64,000 nt of DNA from Lachnospiraceae bacterium (GCA_009774625.1 VSOB01000002.1:1-64000), one strand, 5' to 3'; shown: positions 43,353 to 53,776, numbered from the stretch's first letter. The notes: generated from the sequence alone by a model not told the origin. Made by a program: numbers and translations.

Positions 43353-44036
43353 TTATTTTTCCTCTTCCAAAAGCATACCGTCTGTGATGCGTACTGTCCG
43401 GCCTGCCGCCTTTGCCACATTGGGATCATGGGTAATCATTACGATGGTATGGCCCATTTCATGCAGTTGCCCGAACAGCTTCAAAACCTCCCGGCCGCTG
43501 GCCTGATCCAGGGCTCCGGTGGGTTCGTCGGCCAGCAGCAGTGCCGGTTCCCCTACCAGTGCCCTGGCAATGGAAACCCGCTGTTTTTGTCCTCCGGATA
43601 ACTCTGAAGGCCTGTGCCTGAGCCGATGGGATATCCCCAGCAAGCGGATGGTTTCCATACAGCGCTCTTCTGCTTCTCTCTGTCTCATCCCCCGGATCAA
43701 CAGCGGCATTACAATATTCTGCAGTACATTGTAAGTGGGAATCAGCTGATAGTTCTGAAAAATAAATCCTATCTCCCGGTTACGCACCCTTGCCAGCTTC
43801 TCCTGTGGTGTCTTATGAATGGGGACATCATTCAGATAATATTCTCCCGAATCCATACAGTCCATGCACCCTACTATGTTCATCAGTGTCGTCTTGCCGG
43901 AACCGGAAGGACCGAGGATCGCCACATATTCTCCCTGTTTTACTGTAAAACAGATCTGTTTCAAAACCGGCACCGTTTCTTCTCCCAGCCTGTATCCCTT
44001 TTCCACATTCATAAGCTGAATCAGTTTCTCTTCCAT
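43353..44036 (-). CDS. ABC transporter ATP-binding protein, MacB/LolD type
   Basis: A 227-residue ATPase with Walker A GPSGSGKTT near residue 40, the ABC signature LSGGQKQR near 142, Walker B LLLADEPTGALD and the MITHDP switch histidine. It powers the MacB-like permease encoded just upstream (gap 68 bases). It is the last gene of the five-gene operon. Confidence 0.95.
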   Translation of the reverse strand: MEEKLIQLMNVEKGYRLGEETVPVLKQICFTVKQGEYVAILGPSGSGKTTLMNIVGCMDCMDSGEYYLNDVPIHKTPQEKLARVRNREIGFIFQNYQLIPTYNVLQNIVMPLLIRGMRQREAEERCMETIRLLGISHRLRHRPSELSGGQKQRVSIARALVGEPALLLADEPTGALDQASGREVLKLFGQLHEMGHTIVMITHDPNVAKAAGRTVRITDGMLLEEEK

Positions 44037-44104
44037 AACTATAGCTGCTCCTTGATTCTGATTTTTACCGCTTTGTTAACCGTCCATCTGCCCTGCCGCC
44101 CCGC

Positions 44105-45448
44105 TCACTCATGATTCAGAGCTTCCACCGGAATCAGGCCGGACGCCTTATAGGCCGGGTAAAAGCCAAACAAACTGCCTGTCAGTCCTCCGAACACAAG
44201 GGAAAGCGCCGCACCTGATACCGACAGCTCCACCCTGACTGAAAAGCGTTCCAGCACAGGCGTCATACCCAGCCCTACAAGCACTCCCAGTACCGCACCC
44301 ACCAAACTGATGCACACTGCCTCCAGAAGAAATTCTGTCAGAATATCCCTTCTGCCGCATCCGATTGCTTTCAATATCCCGATTTCATTGGTCCTCTCCT
44401 TTACCGAGACAAAGAGCACATTCATAATACCGATTCCGCCGATGATAAACACGATTGCCGCCATCGCCACCAGCAATAGCTGCAACGTATCATTGGATCT
44501 GGAAGCTGCCTCCATTTTTGTACCTGCATCCGACAGAGTGAACTTTGTATCAGGATAGCGTTCTGCCAGTATCCCCTCAATGCCGTCAACGATATCGCCA
44601 ACCTGTTCCACCTCTTCTGCAATTACCGTAACCGTAGGGCTGATATTGGATCCGGTCAGATATTTGATTGTTGTGGCATAAGGAAGAAATACCGCTCCGT
44701 CAGGACTGATACCAGAAGATACCGTTCCCATTTTTTCAAGGACACCGGCCACCACATAGGGTCTGTTGTCAATGTAAATCGTACTGTCATATGCATCATA
44801 GCTACTTCCGAAGATTTCCGCTGCCACATCCCCTCCCAGTACGCAGATTTTTTCTTTGCCTTCCTCATTTTCTTCTGTCAGAAATTCTCCCACAGCCAGA
44901 TTCAGATTGCTGATCTGTGCATAATTGTCTTTCACCCCTGCTATGGTATAGGAAGTACTCTCTTCCAGATTACCGCCTTCCACTTCCGCTTTCGCAGAGA
45001 AAGAAATCGTTCCATAGGCAATCCCTGATACAAGCAACTGTATCTCCTCCAGATCGCTTTCGTCCAGAATCACCGTTTCCTGATTGCCTTCTTCCTCCCC
45101 GCCAAAGCCTGGAAACGGGCCGAAATCAGACCTTCCGCCTCCCGGCATACCGCCGGATTGCCGCCCTCCCGGCATACTGCTTCCGCCCGGCATACCGCTT
45201 CCGCCTCTTCCTGAGTTTTGTCTCAAACTGCCTCCGGACATATCCGCCGTATCACAAGTGATATCAATAGCGCCTGCATTCAGATTCTGAAACTGCTCCG
45301 CCACCTCCAATTGTCCGCCTCTGCCGATTGCCAGTACCAGCAAAATGGTTGCAGATCCGGCAGTGATGCCTACGGAAGTCAGCAGAACTCTGGATTTGTT
45401 CTGTATCAGATTCAGCCAGACCAGCCTCAGCATTTCCGTCAGTCTCAT
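44105..45448 (-). CDS. MacB/FtsX-type ABC transporter permease
   Basis: A 447-residue permease: an N-terminal helix (about 20-42), a large extracytoplasmic MacB-type domain, then three helices at the C terminus, with the conserved RTNEIGILKAIGCGRRDI coupling segment. An unusual Gly/Pro/Ser-rich insert at about 70-110 (repeats of GGSGMPGG) lies in the outer domain. Its ATG overlaps the previous stop as ATGA. It is mechanotransmission-type rather than a pore, in the known MacB view. Confidence 0.93.
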   Translation of the reverse strand: MRLTEMLRLVWLNLIQNKSRVLLTSVGITAGSATILLVLAIGRGGQLEVAEQFQNLNAGAIDITCDTADMSGGSLRQNSGRGGSGMPGGSSMPGGRQSGGMPGGGRSDFGPFPGFGGEEEGNQETVILDESDLEEIQLLVSGIAYGTISFSAKAEVEGGNLEESTSYTIAGVKDNYAQISNLNLAVGEFLTEENEEGKEKICVLGGDVAAEIFGSSYDAYDSTIYIDNRPYVVAGVLEKMGTVSSGISPDGAVFLPYATTIKYLTGSNISPTVTVIAEEVEQVGDIVDGIEGILAERYPDTKFTLSDAGTKMEAASRSNDTLQLLLVAMAAIVFIIGGIGIMNVLFVSVKERTNEIGILKAIGCGRRDILTEFLLEAVCISLVGAVLGVLVGLGMTPVLERFSVRVELSVSGAALSLVFGGLTGSLFGFYPAYKASGLIPVEALNHE

Positions 45449-47067
45449 TCCTGCTTCCCCCTGCTTTCTGTCAAAACCTGCTCTCCTTCTTCCAGCCCCT
45501 CTTTGATCTCCACATATCTGCCGTCAGTGAAGCCGGTTTTTACTTCTTTATGGATCACATTTCCCTCGCTGTCCCGCTGCAGCACATAAAATTTGCCCTC
45601 CTCCTGCAGGACAGCCCGCCGGGATACATACAGCACATTCTCTTTTGCTTCTGTAAGAAAAGTCGCTTCCGCCGTCATACCGCCATACAGACCGGAAACC
45701 TCTCCCGCCACTTTGATTTCCACCTCATAGGCAACACTGTCTGTCCCCACGACGGCCTCCCCGATATCGGAAACGGCTCCTGTAAATGCTTCTTCCGGAA
45801 AAGCAGAAAACATCAGAGAAACCGTATCTCCTATGGCAATGGATTCCCTTTCCTCATCCTCCACGGTTGCATGTACTGTAATCTCATCATACTGCTTCAA
45901 AGAGACGAGCCTGCTGCCGCCCTGGACGGTATCTCCCGCCTCAATTTCAATTTCTGTAATCACACCTGAATATGCGGCGCAAACCACACCATCCGGAATA
46001 TAATCATCAAATGCCTGCAGTTTCTCACAGGCATCCTCATAATCCTCTTCTGCTGTCTGTAGTTGGTACCCGATCTGGTCGGTGGCAATGCTGTAAAGCT
46101 CCCCGGCCTGTTTCATGGCATACATCCGTTTGTCATAAATGGTTCTGGCATCCGCCTCACCGTCCCGGTACGCCAGCTCTGCTTCGTGGTATGCTGCCTC
46201 CAGCGACAGAATCTTCTCTTTTGTCTCCCTGATCTCTTCTTCCAGACGTTGGATCTCATCTTCTTCCTCTTCTGCCGTCCGCCGGGCCTGTTCTCTGACT
46301 TCCTCATTTTTCAGACACCAGTAAGTTTCTGTTTCACCTTCCACTGCAGCAGTGGCTTCCCGCAGGCAGACCACTGCTGTTTCATAATCTTTTTGTACCG
46401 TCTCCAGATCAGTCTGAAATCCGGCCAACTCTTCTCTTGCCCTCTCCAATGCTTCACCGGCCTCTTCTACAGCCTTCTGCAAAGTATACACAGTCTCTTC
46501 ATACTCAAGCGGCGCCGCACTGCCGTATACCTGATTCTGCTCATACGCCTGGGACGCTTCCTGTAAGGCACTGCGCTGCTGAATGGTCAGTTTATCAAGC
46601 TGCAGTTTTGCCTCTTCCTGATCCGATACCAGTTCCGTCCTGGTATCTTCCACACTTTCCGCTGTCAATTTCAAAAGCGGATCCCCCTGCTCCAGGTACT
46701 GCCCCACCTTCCCGTAGATCTCTTCCACTTCCAGAAGGCGTCTGCCGCTCCCGGTATCCTTACTGTTGCTGCCCGGCATATTCCCGCCTGCAGGTCCTGC
46801 AAAAGAAAACCCGGTTTCCACAGTACCGGAGTATGCACTGATGTCCAGTGCAAACTCCTGCGTAACAGTGCCGACCGCCGCCGTTCCCTCTTTTGTCATA
46901 CCTACAGTCAGCGTCCCATACTCTACTTCTGTTTCCTGGTATACCACTTCTGTCTCCCGCTGAAAAGCTGCCAGAAATATGCCCGTTCCCAAAGCAATCA
47001 AAAGCATGGATAAAAATATCGCTGCAGCTATCGCCATCCATTTATGGTCCCTGCTCCGGAATTTCAT
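45445..47067 (-). CDS. HlyD/MacA-like adaptor protein 1
   Basis: A 540-residue membrane-anchored adaptor with an N-terminal helix (about 10-32), a split lipoyl/barrel region and a long coiled coil (about 150-330). The late part VCAAYSGVITEIEIEAGDTV is the lipoyl half-motif and the end GFTDGRYVEIKEGLEEGEQV matches the RND/MacA family. ATG at 47067 follows GGAGGG and overlaps the end of adaptor 2. It probably links the permease to the cell wall or substrate. Confidence 0.88.
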   Translation of the reverse strand: MKFRSRDHKWMAIAAAIFLSMLLIALGTGIFLAAFQRETEVVYQETEVEYGTLTVGMTKEGTAAVGTVTQEFALDISAYSGTVETGFSFAGPAGGNMPGSNSKDTGSGRRLLEVEEIYGKVGQYLEQGDPLLKLTAESVEDTRTELVSDQEEAKLQLDKLTIQQRSALQEASQAYEQNQVYGSAAPLEYEETVYTLQKAVEEAGEALERAREELAGFQTDLETVQKDYETAVVCLREATAAVEGETETYWCLKNEEVREQARRTAEEEEDEIQRLEEEIRETKEKILSLEAAYHEAELAYRDGEADARTIYDKRMYAMKQAGELYSIATDQIGYQLQTAEEDYEDACEKLQAFDDYIPDGVVCAAYSGVITEIEIEAGDTVQGGSRLVSLKQYDEITVHATVEDEERESIAIGDTVSLMFSAFPEEAFTGAVSDIGEAVVGTDSVAYEVEIKVAGEVSGLYGGMTAEATFLTEAKENVLYVSRRAVLQEEGKFYVLQRDSEGNVIHKEVKTGFTDGRYVEIKEGLEEGEQVLTESRGKQE

Positions 47068-48727
47068 GTTCTCCCTCCTCTGCCCGGTTTTCTCCGCTGT
47101 CCGGCTCTGGTATTCGGGTTTCCACATAAACTGTATCGCCTTCTGACAATCCGCTTATGATCTGTATATGCACGCCGTCGGTAAAGCCGGTTTCCACCTC
47201 TCTTCGTATCATTTCTCCGTTTTCATCCTGTACCAGTACCCAGGCTTTGCCGTCCTCTTTCACAATGGCTTTTCTGGACACATAATTCACCTTTTGAACC
47301 TGATCTGTAACAAACGTCACATCCCCTGTCATACCGCCGTATAACTTTTTTGTATCACCCTCTATCCGGACTGTGACCGGATAGCTTACCATAATCGTAT
47401 TTTCTGAAGGATTTGCACTGGATATTTCCCCGATCCTGCCTGTATACACCGTATCCGGATCAGCGGTAAACACAATCGTCACCTCATCCCCTACTGTTAC
47501 ATACGGGATGTCTTCTTCCGAAACATCAATCGAAATCACATAGTCATCTTCCTTCACATAGGTAAACAGAACACTTTCCTCCTGCAGAAGATCTCCTGCC
47601 TCATAACCGATCCGTGTCACCAGCCCGTCGCTCTGTGCATACACAATGCCGTCGTCTCCCACAAAAGCATTCAAATCAGATAAACTTTCCTCCAGCTTTG
47701 CCAGTTTTGCTTCCGCCGCTTCCAGATTCTGTTCCAGTTCCTCCAGCGTATATGCATAAACCTCCTGCGCCATATCACCGTCCAGGACTGCGCTTTCTAA
47801 GCTCTGCCTGCTCTCCATCTCACACACTCCGGCCCGCCCCTGCAGTCTTTCCAGCTCTGCCTGCTTTTCTGCGATTTCTTCCCGCTTTTCCTCCATTTCC
47901 TCCCGTTTTTCCAGACGGTTTTCCGTCTCGGTTTCATACTGTTCCTTTATCCGCAGATAGTCCGTCCGAAGAGGGATATAGGTATACAGATTATCCGGGG
48001 CCCACTCCTGACAGCGCCTTTCATATTTCTCATATTCGGCCTTCAGATCGGCATAGGCTTCCCAGCCATCCTCCAATTCCGTTTCTATCTGTACGATTTC
48101 CTGCTCCAGCACAGCAACAGAATCTGCCAGCAGTGCAAGCTGCACCTGATACTCTGCCGTATCCACAGCATACCTGGTTTCTGCCCAGGCCGCATCTGAC
48201 AGACTCTGCTGCCTGGCAGACTCTGCTTCCACCTGCACGATTTCACAGGCGTTTCTCAGACTTTTCAGTACAAGTTCTGCATCCGTCCGCTCCATTTCCA
48301 GTTTTCTGCGCACCTGACGGATGCTCTTCTCTGTCAGTTTAAGAACCGCATCGCCTTCCTGAATCCTCTGCCCCTGTCGGATAAAGATTTCTTCTATTTT
48401 CAGTGCACTACTCTCTTCGTCATCATCTCCATCTTCTTCTCCGTCCCCGCTGTCCTCTTCTTCCCCGTCCTGGTCAATGACCACATCATATTTCTGGTTT
48501 ACCGTCCGAAGCTCTATGCTGCCGCTTTCTGTCATACTCTGCATCAGATCGCCGCACTGTACCGTTTCTTCTTTATAGTATGTCGTCCCTTCCTCCGCAC
48601 TCCCTGCAGTCCCCGCATTTGTCCCGTTCTTTTTATCGGTCCGGAAAAATACGAGAAAATACACAGCCCCAAGCAATAGGAATATGACAAGTCCGACAGC
48701 TCTTTTTTTCCCTCTTCGCCCTTTCAT
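47042..48727 (-). CDS. HlyD/MacA-like adaptor protein 2
   Basis: A 561-residue paralogue of its neighbours: N-terminal helix at about 10-28, a coiled coil of roughly 200 residues, then a lipoyl half (DDGIVYAQSDGLVTRIGYEAGD) and a beta-barrel ending GFTDGVHIQIISGLSEGDTV. An acidic Glu/Asp run lies near 93-110. Its start overlaps the adaptor 3 stop as ATGA. Confidence 0.88.
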   Translation of the reverse strand: MKGRRGKKRAVGLVIFLLLGAVYFLVFFRTDKKNGTNAGTAGSAEEGTTYYKEETVQCGDLMQSMTESGSIELRTVNQKYDVVIDQDGEEEDSGDGEEDGDDDEESSALKIEEIFIRQGQRIQEGDAVLKLTEKSIRQVRRKLEMERTDAELVLKSLRNACEIVQVEAESARQQSLSDAAWAETRYAVDTAEYQVQLALLADSVAVLEQEIVQIETELEDGWEAYADLKAEYEKYERRCQEWAPDNLYTYIPLRTDYLRIKEQYETETENRLEKREEMEEKREEIAEKQAELERLQGRAGVCEMESRQSLESAVLDGDMAQEVYAYTLEELEQNLEAAEAKLAKLEESLSDLNAFVGDDGIVYAQSDGLVTRIGYEAGDLLQEESVLFTYVKEDDYVISIDVSEEDIPYVTVGDEVTIVFTADPDTVYTGRIGEISSANPSENTIMVSYPVTVRIEGDTKKLYGGMTGDVTFVTDQVQKVNYVSRKAIVKEDGKAWVLVQDENGEMIRREVETGFTDGVHIQIISGLSEGDTVYVETRIPEPDSGENRAEEGEHEIPEQGP

Positions 48728-50220
48728 TTCTCTGTTCCTCCTGCCTCAGGTTCCTGTTCACCCCGGATTTTGTCATATTCCTGTCCGGTTATGCCAAAAT
48801 AAACATACGCCGTATGATTGAGCGGTAAATCACTGCCCTGCTCCGGCTCTACAAGCGCCTGATAACTGACGGCTGTCCTGCTGTCCGACAGGGAAACCGG
48901 GTTCAGTTCTGTCACCACGCCCGTACAGGCAGGATAGCCTTCTGTCACAATCGCCGCCGTATCGCCTACCGTTATCCGGGCAATATCCGTCTGGGCCACA
49001 GAAACCGTTACCTGAACTGCATCGGTATCACTGCATGCCATCAAAACACCATCCTTGGAAAGGCTCCTGTGTTTCGCTGCCTGTATCATCAGAACAGTCC
49101 CCGGATTTTCTGCATAAAGATAACCGTCTCCTACCGTTTCCATAAACAATGTATAGTTTTCTTCCGCCTCTTCCTTCTCATCTGTCAGCGCTTCCAAAGC
49201 CTCCTCCAGACTCTTTTTTTCCGTTTCATAAACAGTCTGCGCCTTTTCTCCCTGTATCACACACAGATCATAGACTGCCTGCGCCTTCACTTTTGTCTCT
49301 TCCAGAGCGATCTGCGACTCCTGCCAGGTGAGCTGACACAGCAGCAGATTGTCTCTGGCTGCATCGATTCCGGCACTGGCTCTTTTTGTTGCTGCTTCAT
49401 AGTCTTTCAGCGCCTGATCGTATTCCTCTTTGTTTTCCTGGTACTCACTTTTCAAAAGCTGCAGCACTGTGGCCTCTCCGTCATCATCGTCTCCCGGTTT
49501 GTCTGCTCCGTCCCCTTTCTGCCTTACTATGTCAAATGTATTGGGATCATCGTCCCCGTCATCTTTCAGCTCATAGCCATATGCATCCAGTTTTTCAAAA
49601 AACAGGGACATATGTTTCTCATAAGCCGCTTTTTTTTCTTCTATCTCATATTCTATGTAATAAGCGTCCTCTTCCAGGGCAGCCGTATATTCTTCCACCA
49701 GCTCCTGTGCCTCTGTCACTGCCTGCTCTGCCTTCTTCACCTCAAGCTCCGCTTTTGCAATCGTATCTTCATAGACTGTCTGGGCAAACTCAGAAGCAAT
49801 CTGGCTTTTCATCCATGTATTCTCTGCATCCAGTCTGTCGTATTCACAGTCTATGACCCCCTGCCGATATGCCAGAGAAGCGTCCATACTGGCCCGCTCC
49901 AGCTCTCTTGCCGCTTCCCGCAGAGAACTGTCTGTAATCTTCAATAGTTTCGTTCCGGCCAGAACTTCATCGGAAGCAGATACACAAACCTCTTCCACCA
50001 CCAGATCGGTTTCCAGAAAATCCAGCTCCAGCCGCATTTCCGACAGCCCTGCCGAAATCGTACCCGCGGCAGCAACCACTTCTCCTTCCAATATTTCCGG
50101 TACAGGCGGCCTCTCCTGAGGCACATGTTCTCCCCTGTTTTGTCCGGCATACCAAAGTCCTGCTCCTGCTGCTCCAAGCACAAAAACAGAAATACCGATC
50201 CAAATGAACTTCTGTTTCAT
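48724..50220 (-). CDS. HlyD/MacA-like adaptor protein 3
   Basis: A 498-residue membrane-anchored adaptor, first gene of the operon. The anchor helix is at about 5-24; a coiled coil covers about 95-350, with a Gly/Asp-rich KGDGADKPGDDDDG loop in its middle; the lipoyl half is NPGTVLMIQAAKHRSL. It is more divergent than adaptors 1 and 2 and lacks the GFTDG ending. ATG at 50220 follows GGAGG by 5 bases. Confidence 0.82.
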   Translation of the reverse strand: MKQKFIWIGISVFVLGAAGAGLWYAGQNRGEHVPQERPPVPEILEGEVVAAAGTISAGLSEMRLELDFLETDLVVEEVCVSASDEVLAGTKLLKITDSSLREAARELERASMDASLAYRQGVIDCEYDRLDAENTWMKSQIASEFAQTVYEDTIAKAELEVKKAEQAVTEAQELVEEYTAALEEDAYYIEYEIEEKKAAYEKHMSLFFEKLDAYGYELKDDGDDDPNTFDIVRQKGDGADKPGDDDDGEATVLQLLKSEYQENKEEYDQALKDYEAATKRASAGIDAARDNLLLCQLTWQESQIALEETKVKAQAVYDLCVIQGEKAQTVYETEKKSLEEALEALTDEKEEAEENYTLFMETVGDGYLYAENPGTVLMIQAAKHRSLSKDGVLMACSDTDAVQVTVSVAQTDIARITVGDTAAIVTEGYPACTGVVTELNPVSLSDSRTAVSYQALVEPEQGSDLPLNHTAYVYFGITGQEYDKIRGEQEPEAGGTEK

Positions 50221-50403
50221 GGAAACCTCCGCTGTTTTCCCCATTTCGTTTTTTTCTTTCTGCTTTATTGTAAAAAGAAATTGTTTCCATTTTGTGTTGC
50301 AATTGTGAAAAAAGTATGTTCCCTTCTATATAAGGGATAAGCGCTGTTTATAATGAAATCTCTTAAGAATGAAAAGAAATGATAAGACAGGAGCGTAAGA
50401 TAT

Positions 50404-50435
50404 AAAAACTGCCTGTGCAGATGCAGCACAGGCAG
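50404..50435 (-). terminator. Terminator of the spermidine-synthase-like gene
   Basis: A 10-bp stem CTGCCTGTGC/GCACAGGCAG with five T on the minus strand, directly after the stop. Confidence 0.92.
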
Positions 50436-52037
50436 CTATCCAAGCTGTTCCAGCAGGCCCCGGATCCCCTGCTCTTCGTACAGTTCTTTGTAATATTCCA
50501 CTTCGTCCCCGATCAGATCGTCGATCACCCGCATACCCAAAAGCTCCACCGGCGCTTTGTCATCGTTCATCCGGTAACTGCCTGCCTCATACGGGGTCAG
50601 GCCTTCCCCGACCCGCTCCATCATGGCCATCAGTTCACTGTCCACAGCCTCCCGTCCTGCCTCCAGCCGCTGCAGCATATCCGGAGAATTGGATGCAAAC
50701 AGCTCCCGGTTGGTGGAATAAGTCACATCCACCGTATACACATGAGAAAAAACGCTGCAGATCGTATCTGCCAGATACTGATTGATGTTGCCTTCTTCCT
50801 CGCCCCTCATGTTCATATTAACCACCATAACGCCGTCCTCTTTTAAATGCTCCCGTACCAGTGTAAAAAATTCCACCGAGGACATCTGAAAGGGAATGGT
50901 AATATCCTGATAGGCGTCCACCATGATCACATCATACTGCCGGTCCACCGCGTTCAGGAAAGCCCTTCCGTCATAAGTGGTCACCGTCACATCTTCCGGC
51001 AGACGGAAATACCGCTCTGCCAGCGCAGTGATCTTTTCATCGATTTCCACGCCCTCTATCTGCATATCATCAAAATACCGTCGGCACTGTGTGGCAAAGG
51101 TGCCCGTGCCCATCCCCAGTATCAGCACATCCATCCGCTCCTTTTCCGCAGCGCCTGCCATCAGCGGAGCCGCCAGGGCATAGTCATAGTACATACCCGT
51201 CAGGCTGTCATCCTTTCTCATGATAGACTGTACGCCGAACAGCACATTGGTGGACAGAATCACACTCTTTTCATCCTCTTTTACCTGCAGATAATTGTAT
51301 ACGGATTCGCCCTCATAAACCAGATCCTGTTCCCAGAAAGCAAAGCTGCCTGAGGAACCAAAGATACAGCACAGAATAAAAATCAGAACCCCCGCGCCGG
51401 CCCGGATGCTTTTGCGTCCTGTGCCTACAAAATAAACCAGCGCCAATGCCAATAATATCCCTGCAAAGATCAAAAAGGTAATGCTGGTCCCCACCGCCGG
51501 GATGGTCACAAAGGTGGGCAGAAACGTACCCAGTATGCTTCCGATGGTATTGAATGCACCCAGATTGCCTACCGTCCTGCCGTTATCCGCCAGGGAATCC
51601 ACCGTATACTTGGCAAGACTGGGCGTTACTGTTCCCAGAAGAAACAGCGGATAAACGAAAATAATCATACAGGCCGCAAACGCCGCACACACCAGAAAAT
51701 GGCTGCTGATCGAAAAGATGAGCAGCGCAGAAACAGCCAGGATGATATATTTCCCCACCACAGGAATCAGTCCGATCCATATGGCAGCGATCACGATACG
51801 CCCATAGAGCCTGTCCGGATTCGGGTCCCGGTCCGCAGACCGTCCTCCGTAAATATTTCCCAGTGCCATAGCGATCATAATCGTCCCGATGATTATAGTC
51901 CATACGATCTGGGAAGAGCTGAAATAAGGCGCCAGCAGTCTGCTGGCGCCCAGCTCTACCGCCATAACTGACATACCTGCAAAAAATTCCGTCAGATACA
52001 GATAATATTTATTGGATAAAATCGTTTTTTCTCTCAT
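50436..52037 (-). CDS. Membrane protein with spermidine-synthase-like domain
   Basis: A 533-residue fusion: the N-terminal half has about seven membrane helices (EFFAGMSVMAVELGASRLLAPYF start), the C-terminal half is a Rossmann methyltransferase-like aminopropyltransferase domain with VLILGMGTGTFATQ near 308, IEGVEIDEKI and VDAYQDITIPFQM. The polyamine synthase activity is not certain in such membrane fusions. ATG at 52037 is preferred, with AGGAG about 9 bases before it, overlapping the end of the AlkD-like gene. Confidence 0.85.
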   Translation of the reverse strand: MREKTILSNKYYLYLTEFFAGMSVMAVELGASRLLAPYFSSSQIVWTIIIGTIMIAMALGNIYGGRSADRDPNPDRLYGRIVIAAIWIGLIPVVGKYIILAVSALLIFSISSHFLVCAAFAACMIIFVYPLFLLGTVTPSLAKYTVDSLADNGRTVGNLGAFNTIGSILGTFLPTFVTIPAVGTSITFLIFAGILLALALVYFVGTGRKSIRAGAGVLIFILCCIFGSSGSFAFWEQDLVYEGESVYNYLQVKEDEKSVILSTNVLFGVQSIMRKDDSLTGMYYDYALAAPLMAGAAEKERMDVLILGMGTGTFATQCRRYFDDMQIEGVEIDEKITALAERYFRLPEDVTVTTYDGRAFLNAVDRQYDVIMVDAYQDITIPFQMSSVEFFTLVREHLKEDGVMVVNMNMRGEEEGNINQYLADTICSVFSHVYTVDVTYSTNRELFASNSPDMLQRLEAGREAVDSELMAMMERVGEGLTPYEAGSYRMNDDKAPVELLGMRVIDDLIGDEVEYYKELYEEQGIRGLLEQLG

Positions 52038-52041
52038 ATCC

Positions 52042-52761
52042 CTATTTCTCCTCATCATTCTGTCTCTGTCTTTTCATGCGCAGCGTCCGCAGATAAGATT
52101 TGGTCTCCCGGTCAATCCGGTTGCTTTCCACAGCCTTTTGTATCGTCTTGTTATGCACCCAGGGCGAAAGACGCCGGTCCACAAGATAAGGAAGAACCGC
52201 ATCATACTGCCTGGCCAGTGCCGTGGCAAAATACCAGGCAATCATCATATTCACATAGTACTCCTCTGACCGCACCTCTGCCACCATCTCCGGAAAGATC
52301 GGTTCAAACTTCTCATCCAGGTAAAACCGCATCAGCAGCCCGATGCCGAAACGGATGGTATAGGTATGCTCTGAAGAAATCCATTCCCGTATCCGTTCTG
52401 TCAGCCTGTCCGTATGTTTTCCCAGCACCTTTGGCGCCATCATATCGCAGGTGGCCCAATTGTCCACATAAGGCAGAAAAGCCTCAAGATGGGCCACACA
52501 CGTATCATAGTCTTTGATTGTCTCAATCAGAAAACCATGCAGATTATTTTCTTCATAACAGCTATGAGGCAGAGCTTTTAAAAACTCTGCCACATCTTCT
52601 GTCTTTCCAAATTCTTTTGCAAATTTCCTGAGCGCCGGCGTCCGCACGCCGATCACGGTTTGCGGATCCACATTCGGTATCAGTTTGCTCTGAAATGCCT
52701 GATACTCCGGATCCTGCAGCGCATACAGCGCTTCTCTCACTTTTACTTCTACAGGTGACAT
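52042..52761 (-). CDS. AlkD-like DNA alkylation repair protein
   Basis: A 239-residue all-helical HEAT-like repeat protein of the DNA alkylation repair (AlkD) family, which removes positively charged alkylated bases. Diagnostic text includes GVRTPALRKFAKEF near 38, YEENNLHGFLI near 68, VDNWATCDMMAPK near 100 and SPWVHNKTIQKAVES near the end. The stop overlaps the ribosome binding site of the next gene, so the two are coupled. Confidence 0.92.
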   Translation of the reverse strand: MSPVEVKVREALYALQDPEYQAFQSKLIPNVDPQTVIGVRTPALRKFAKEFGKTEDVAEFLKALPHSCYEENNLHGFLIETIKDYDTCVAHLEAFLPYVDNWATCDMMAPKVLGKHTDRLTERIREWISSEHTYTIRFGIGLLMRFYLDEKFEPIFPEMVAEVRSEEYYVNMMIAWYFATALARQYDAVLPYLVDRRLSPWVHNKTIQKAVESNRIDRETKSYLRTLRMKRQRQNDEEK

Positions 52762-52809
52762 ATGTTATGATTCCTTTTCTTTTGTTTGTTCCATCATACA
52801 ACATCCCCT

Positions 52810-53742
52810 TTATTCTGTAAACAGCGGTGTGGAATAATATCTGTCTCCATTGTCCGGCAAAAGCGCCACGATTGTCTTTCCCTTATATTCCGGCCTGCGG
52901 GCGAGCTGAATCGCTCCTGACAGCGCCGCGCCGGAAGAAATCCCGGCCAGTACGCCCTCCTTTTTGGCCAGCAGTCTGCCTGCCGCAAAGGCATCCTCAT
53001 TTTCGATCTTTAAGATCTCATCGTAAATACCGGTATTTAATACTTCCGGTACAAATCCGGCGCCGATTCCCTGTATCTTATGCGAGCCGCCTCTGCCTTC
53101 GGATAAAACCGGTGAGCCGGCCGGTTCAATAGCCACAATTTTCACCTGCGGCTTCTTTTCCTTCAAATACTCTCCCACACCGGTCAGTGTACCGCCCGTT
53201 CCCACGCCGGCAACAAAGACATCCACATTGCCGTCCGTATCTTCCCAGATCTCCGGCCCGGTGGTCGCTTTATGAACCGCCGGATTGGCCGGATTCACAA
53301 ACTGTCCCGGAATAAAAGCGCCCGGAATCTCATCGGCCAGTTCCTGCGCCCTGGCAATGGCGCCGCTCATTCCCTTTCCGCCTTCTGTCAACACCAGCTC
53401 CGCTCCGTATGCCTTCAGAATATTTCTCCGTTCCACACTCATAGTTTCCGGCATAGTCAGGATGATCCGATACCCCTTTGCAGCAGCGATGGAAGCCAGG
53501 CCGATTCCCGTATTACCGGATGTGGGTTCAATGATCACAGATTCTTCTCCCAAAATTCCCCTGCTCTCGGCATCTTCAATCATCGCCTTTGCGATTCTGT
53601 CCTTTACACTGCCCGCCGGATTAAAATACTCCAGCTTCAACAAAACAGTCGCTTCCAGCCCCAGCTCTTTCTCCACATTCACCGCCTCCATCAACGGCGT
53701 ATGTCCGATCATCCCCAGCGTTCCCTGATAAATCATTCCCAT
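52810..53742 (-). CDS. cysK: Cysteine synthase A
   Basis: PLP enzyme making cysteine from O-acetylserine and sulfide. The PLP lysine lies in [11 protein letters not shown] near residue 45; the substrate loop [12 protein letters not shown] near 70, [10 protein letters not shown] near 178 and the C-terminal [10 protein letters not shown] are all present. The 310-residue length is normal. It has its own consensus promoter and GGAGG site. Confidence 0.97.
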   Translation of the reverse strand: MGMIYQGTLGMIGHTPLMEAVNVEKELGLEATVLLKLEYFNPAGSVKDRIAKAMIEDAESRGILGEESVIIEPTSGNTGIGLASIAAAKGYRIILTMPETMSVERRNILKAYGAELVLTEGGKGMSGAIARAQELADEIPGAFIPGQFVNPANPAVHKATTGPEIWEDTDGNVDVFVAGVGTGGTLTGVGEYLKEKKPQVKIVAIEPAGSPVLSEGRGGSHKIQGIGAGFVPEVLNTGIYDEILKIENEDAFAAGRLLAKKEGVLAGISSGAALSGAIQLARRPEYKGKTIVALLPDNGDRYYSTPLFTE

Positions 53743-53776
53743 CTTCTATTCCTCCAATTCCTATAAATTCAGTATG

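Noticed and set aside
49069..49947. A 292-codon hydrophobic open frame on the plus strand
   Set aside because: Antisense of the adaptor 3 coiled coil; leucine/phenylalanine richness is a by-product of antisense Glu/Lys codons.
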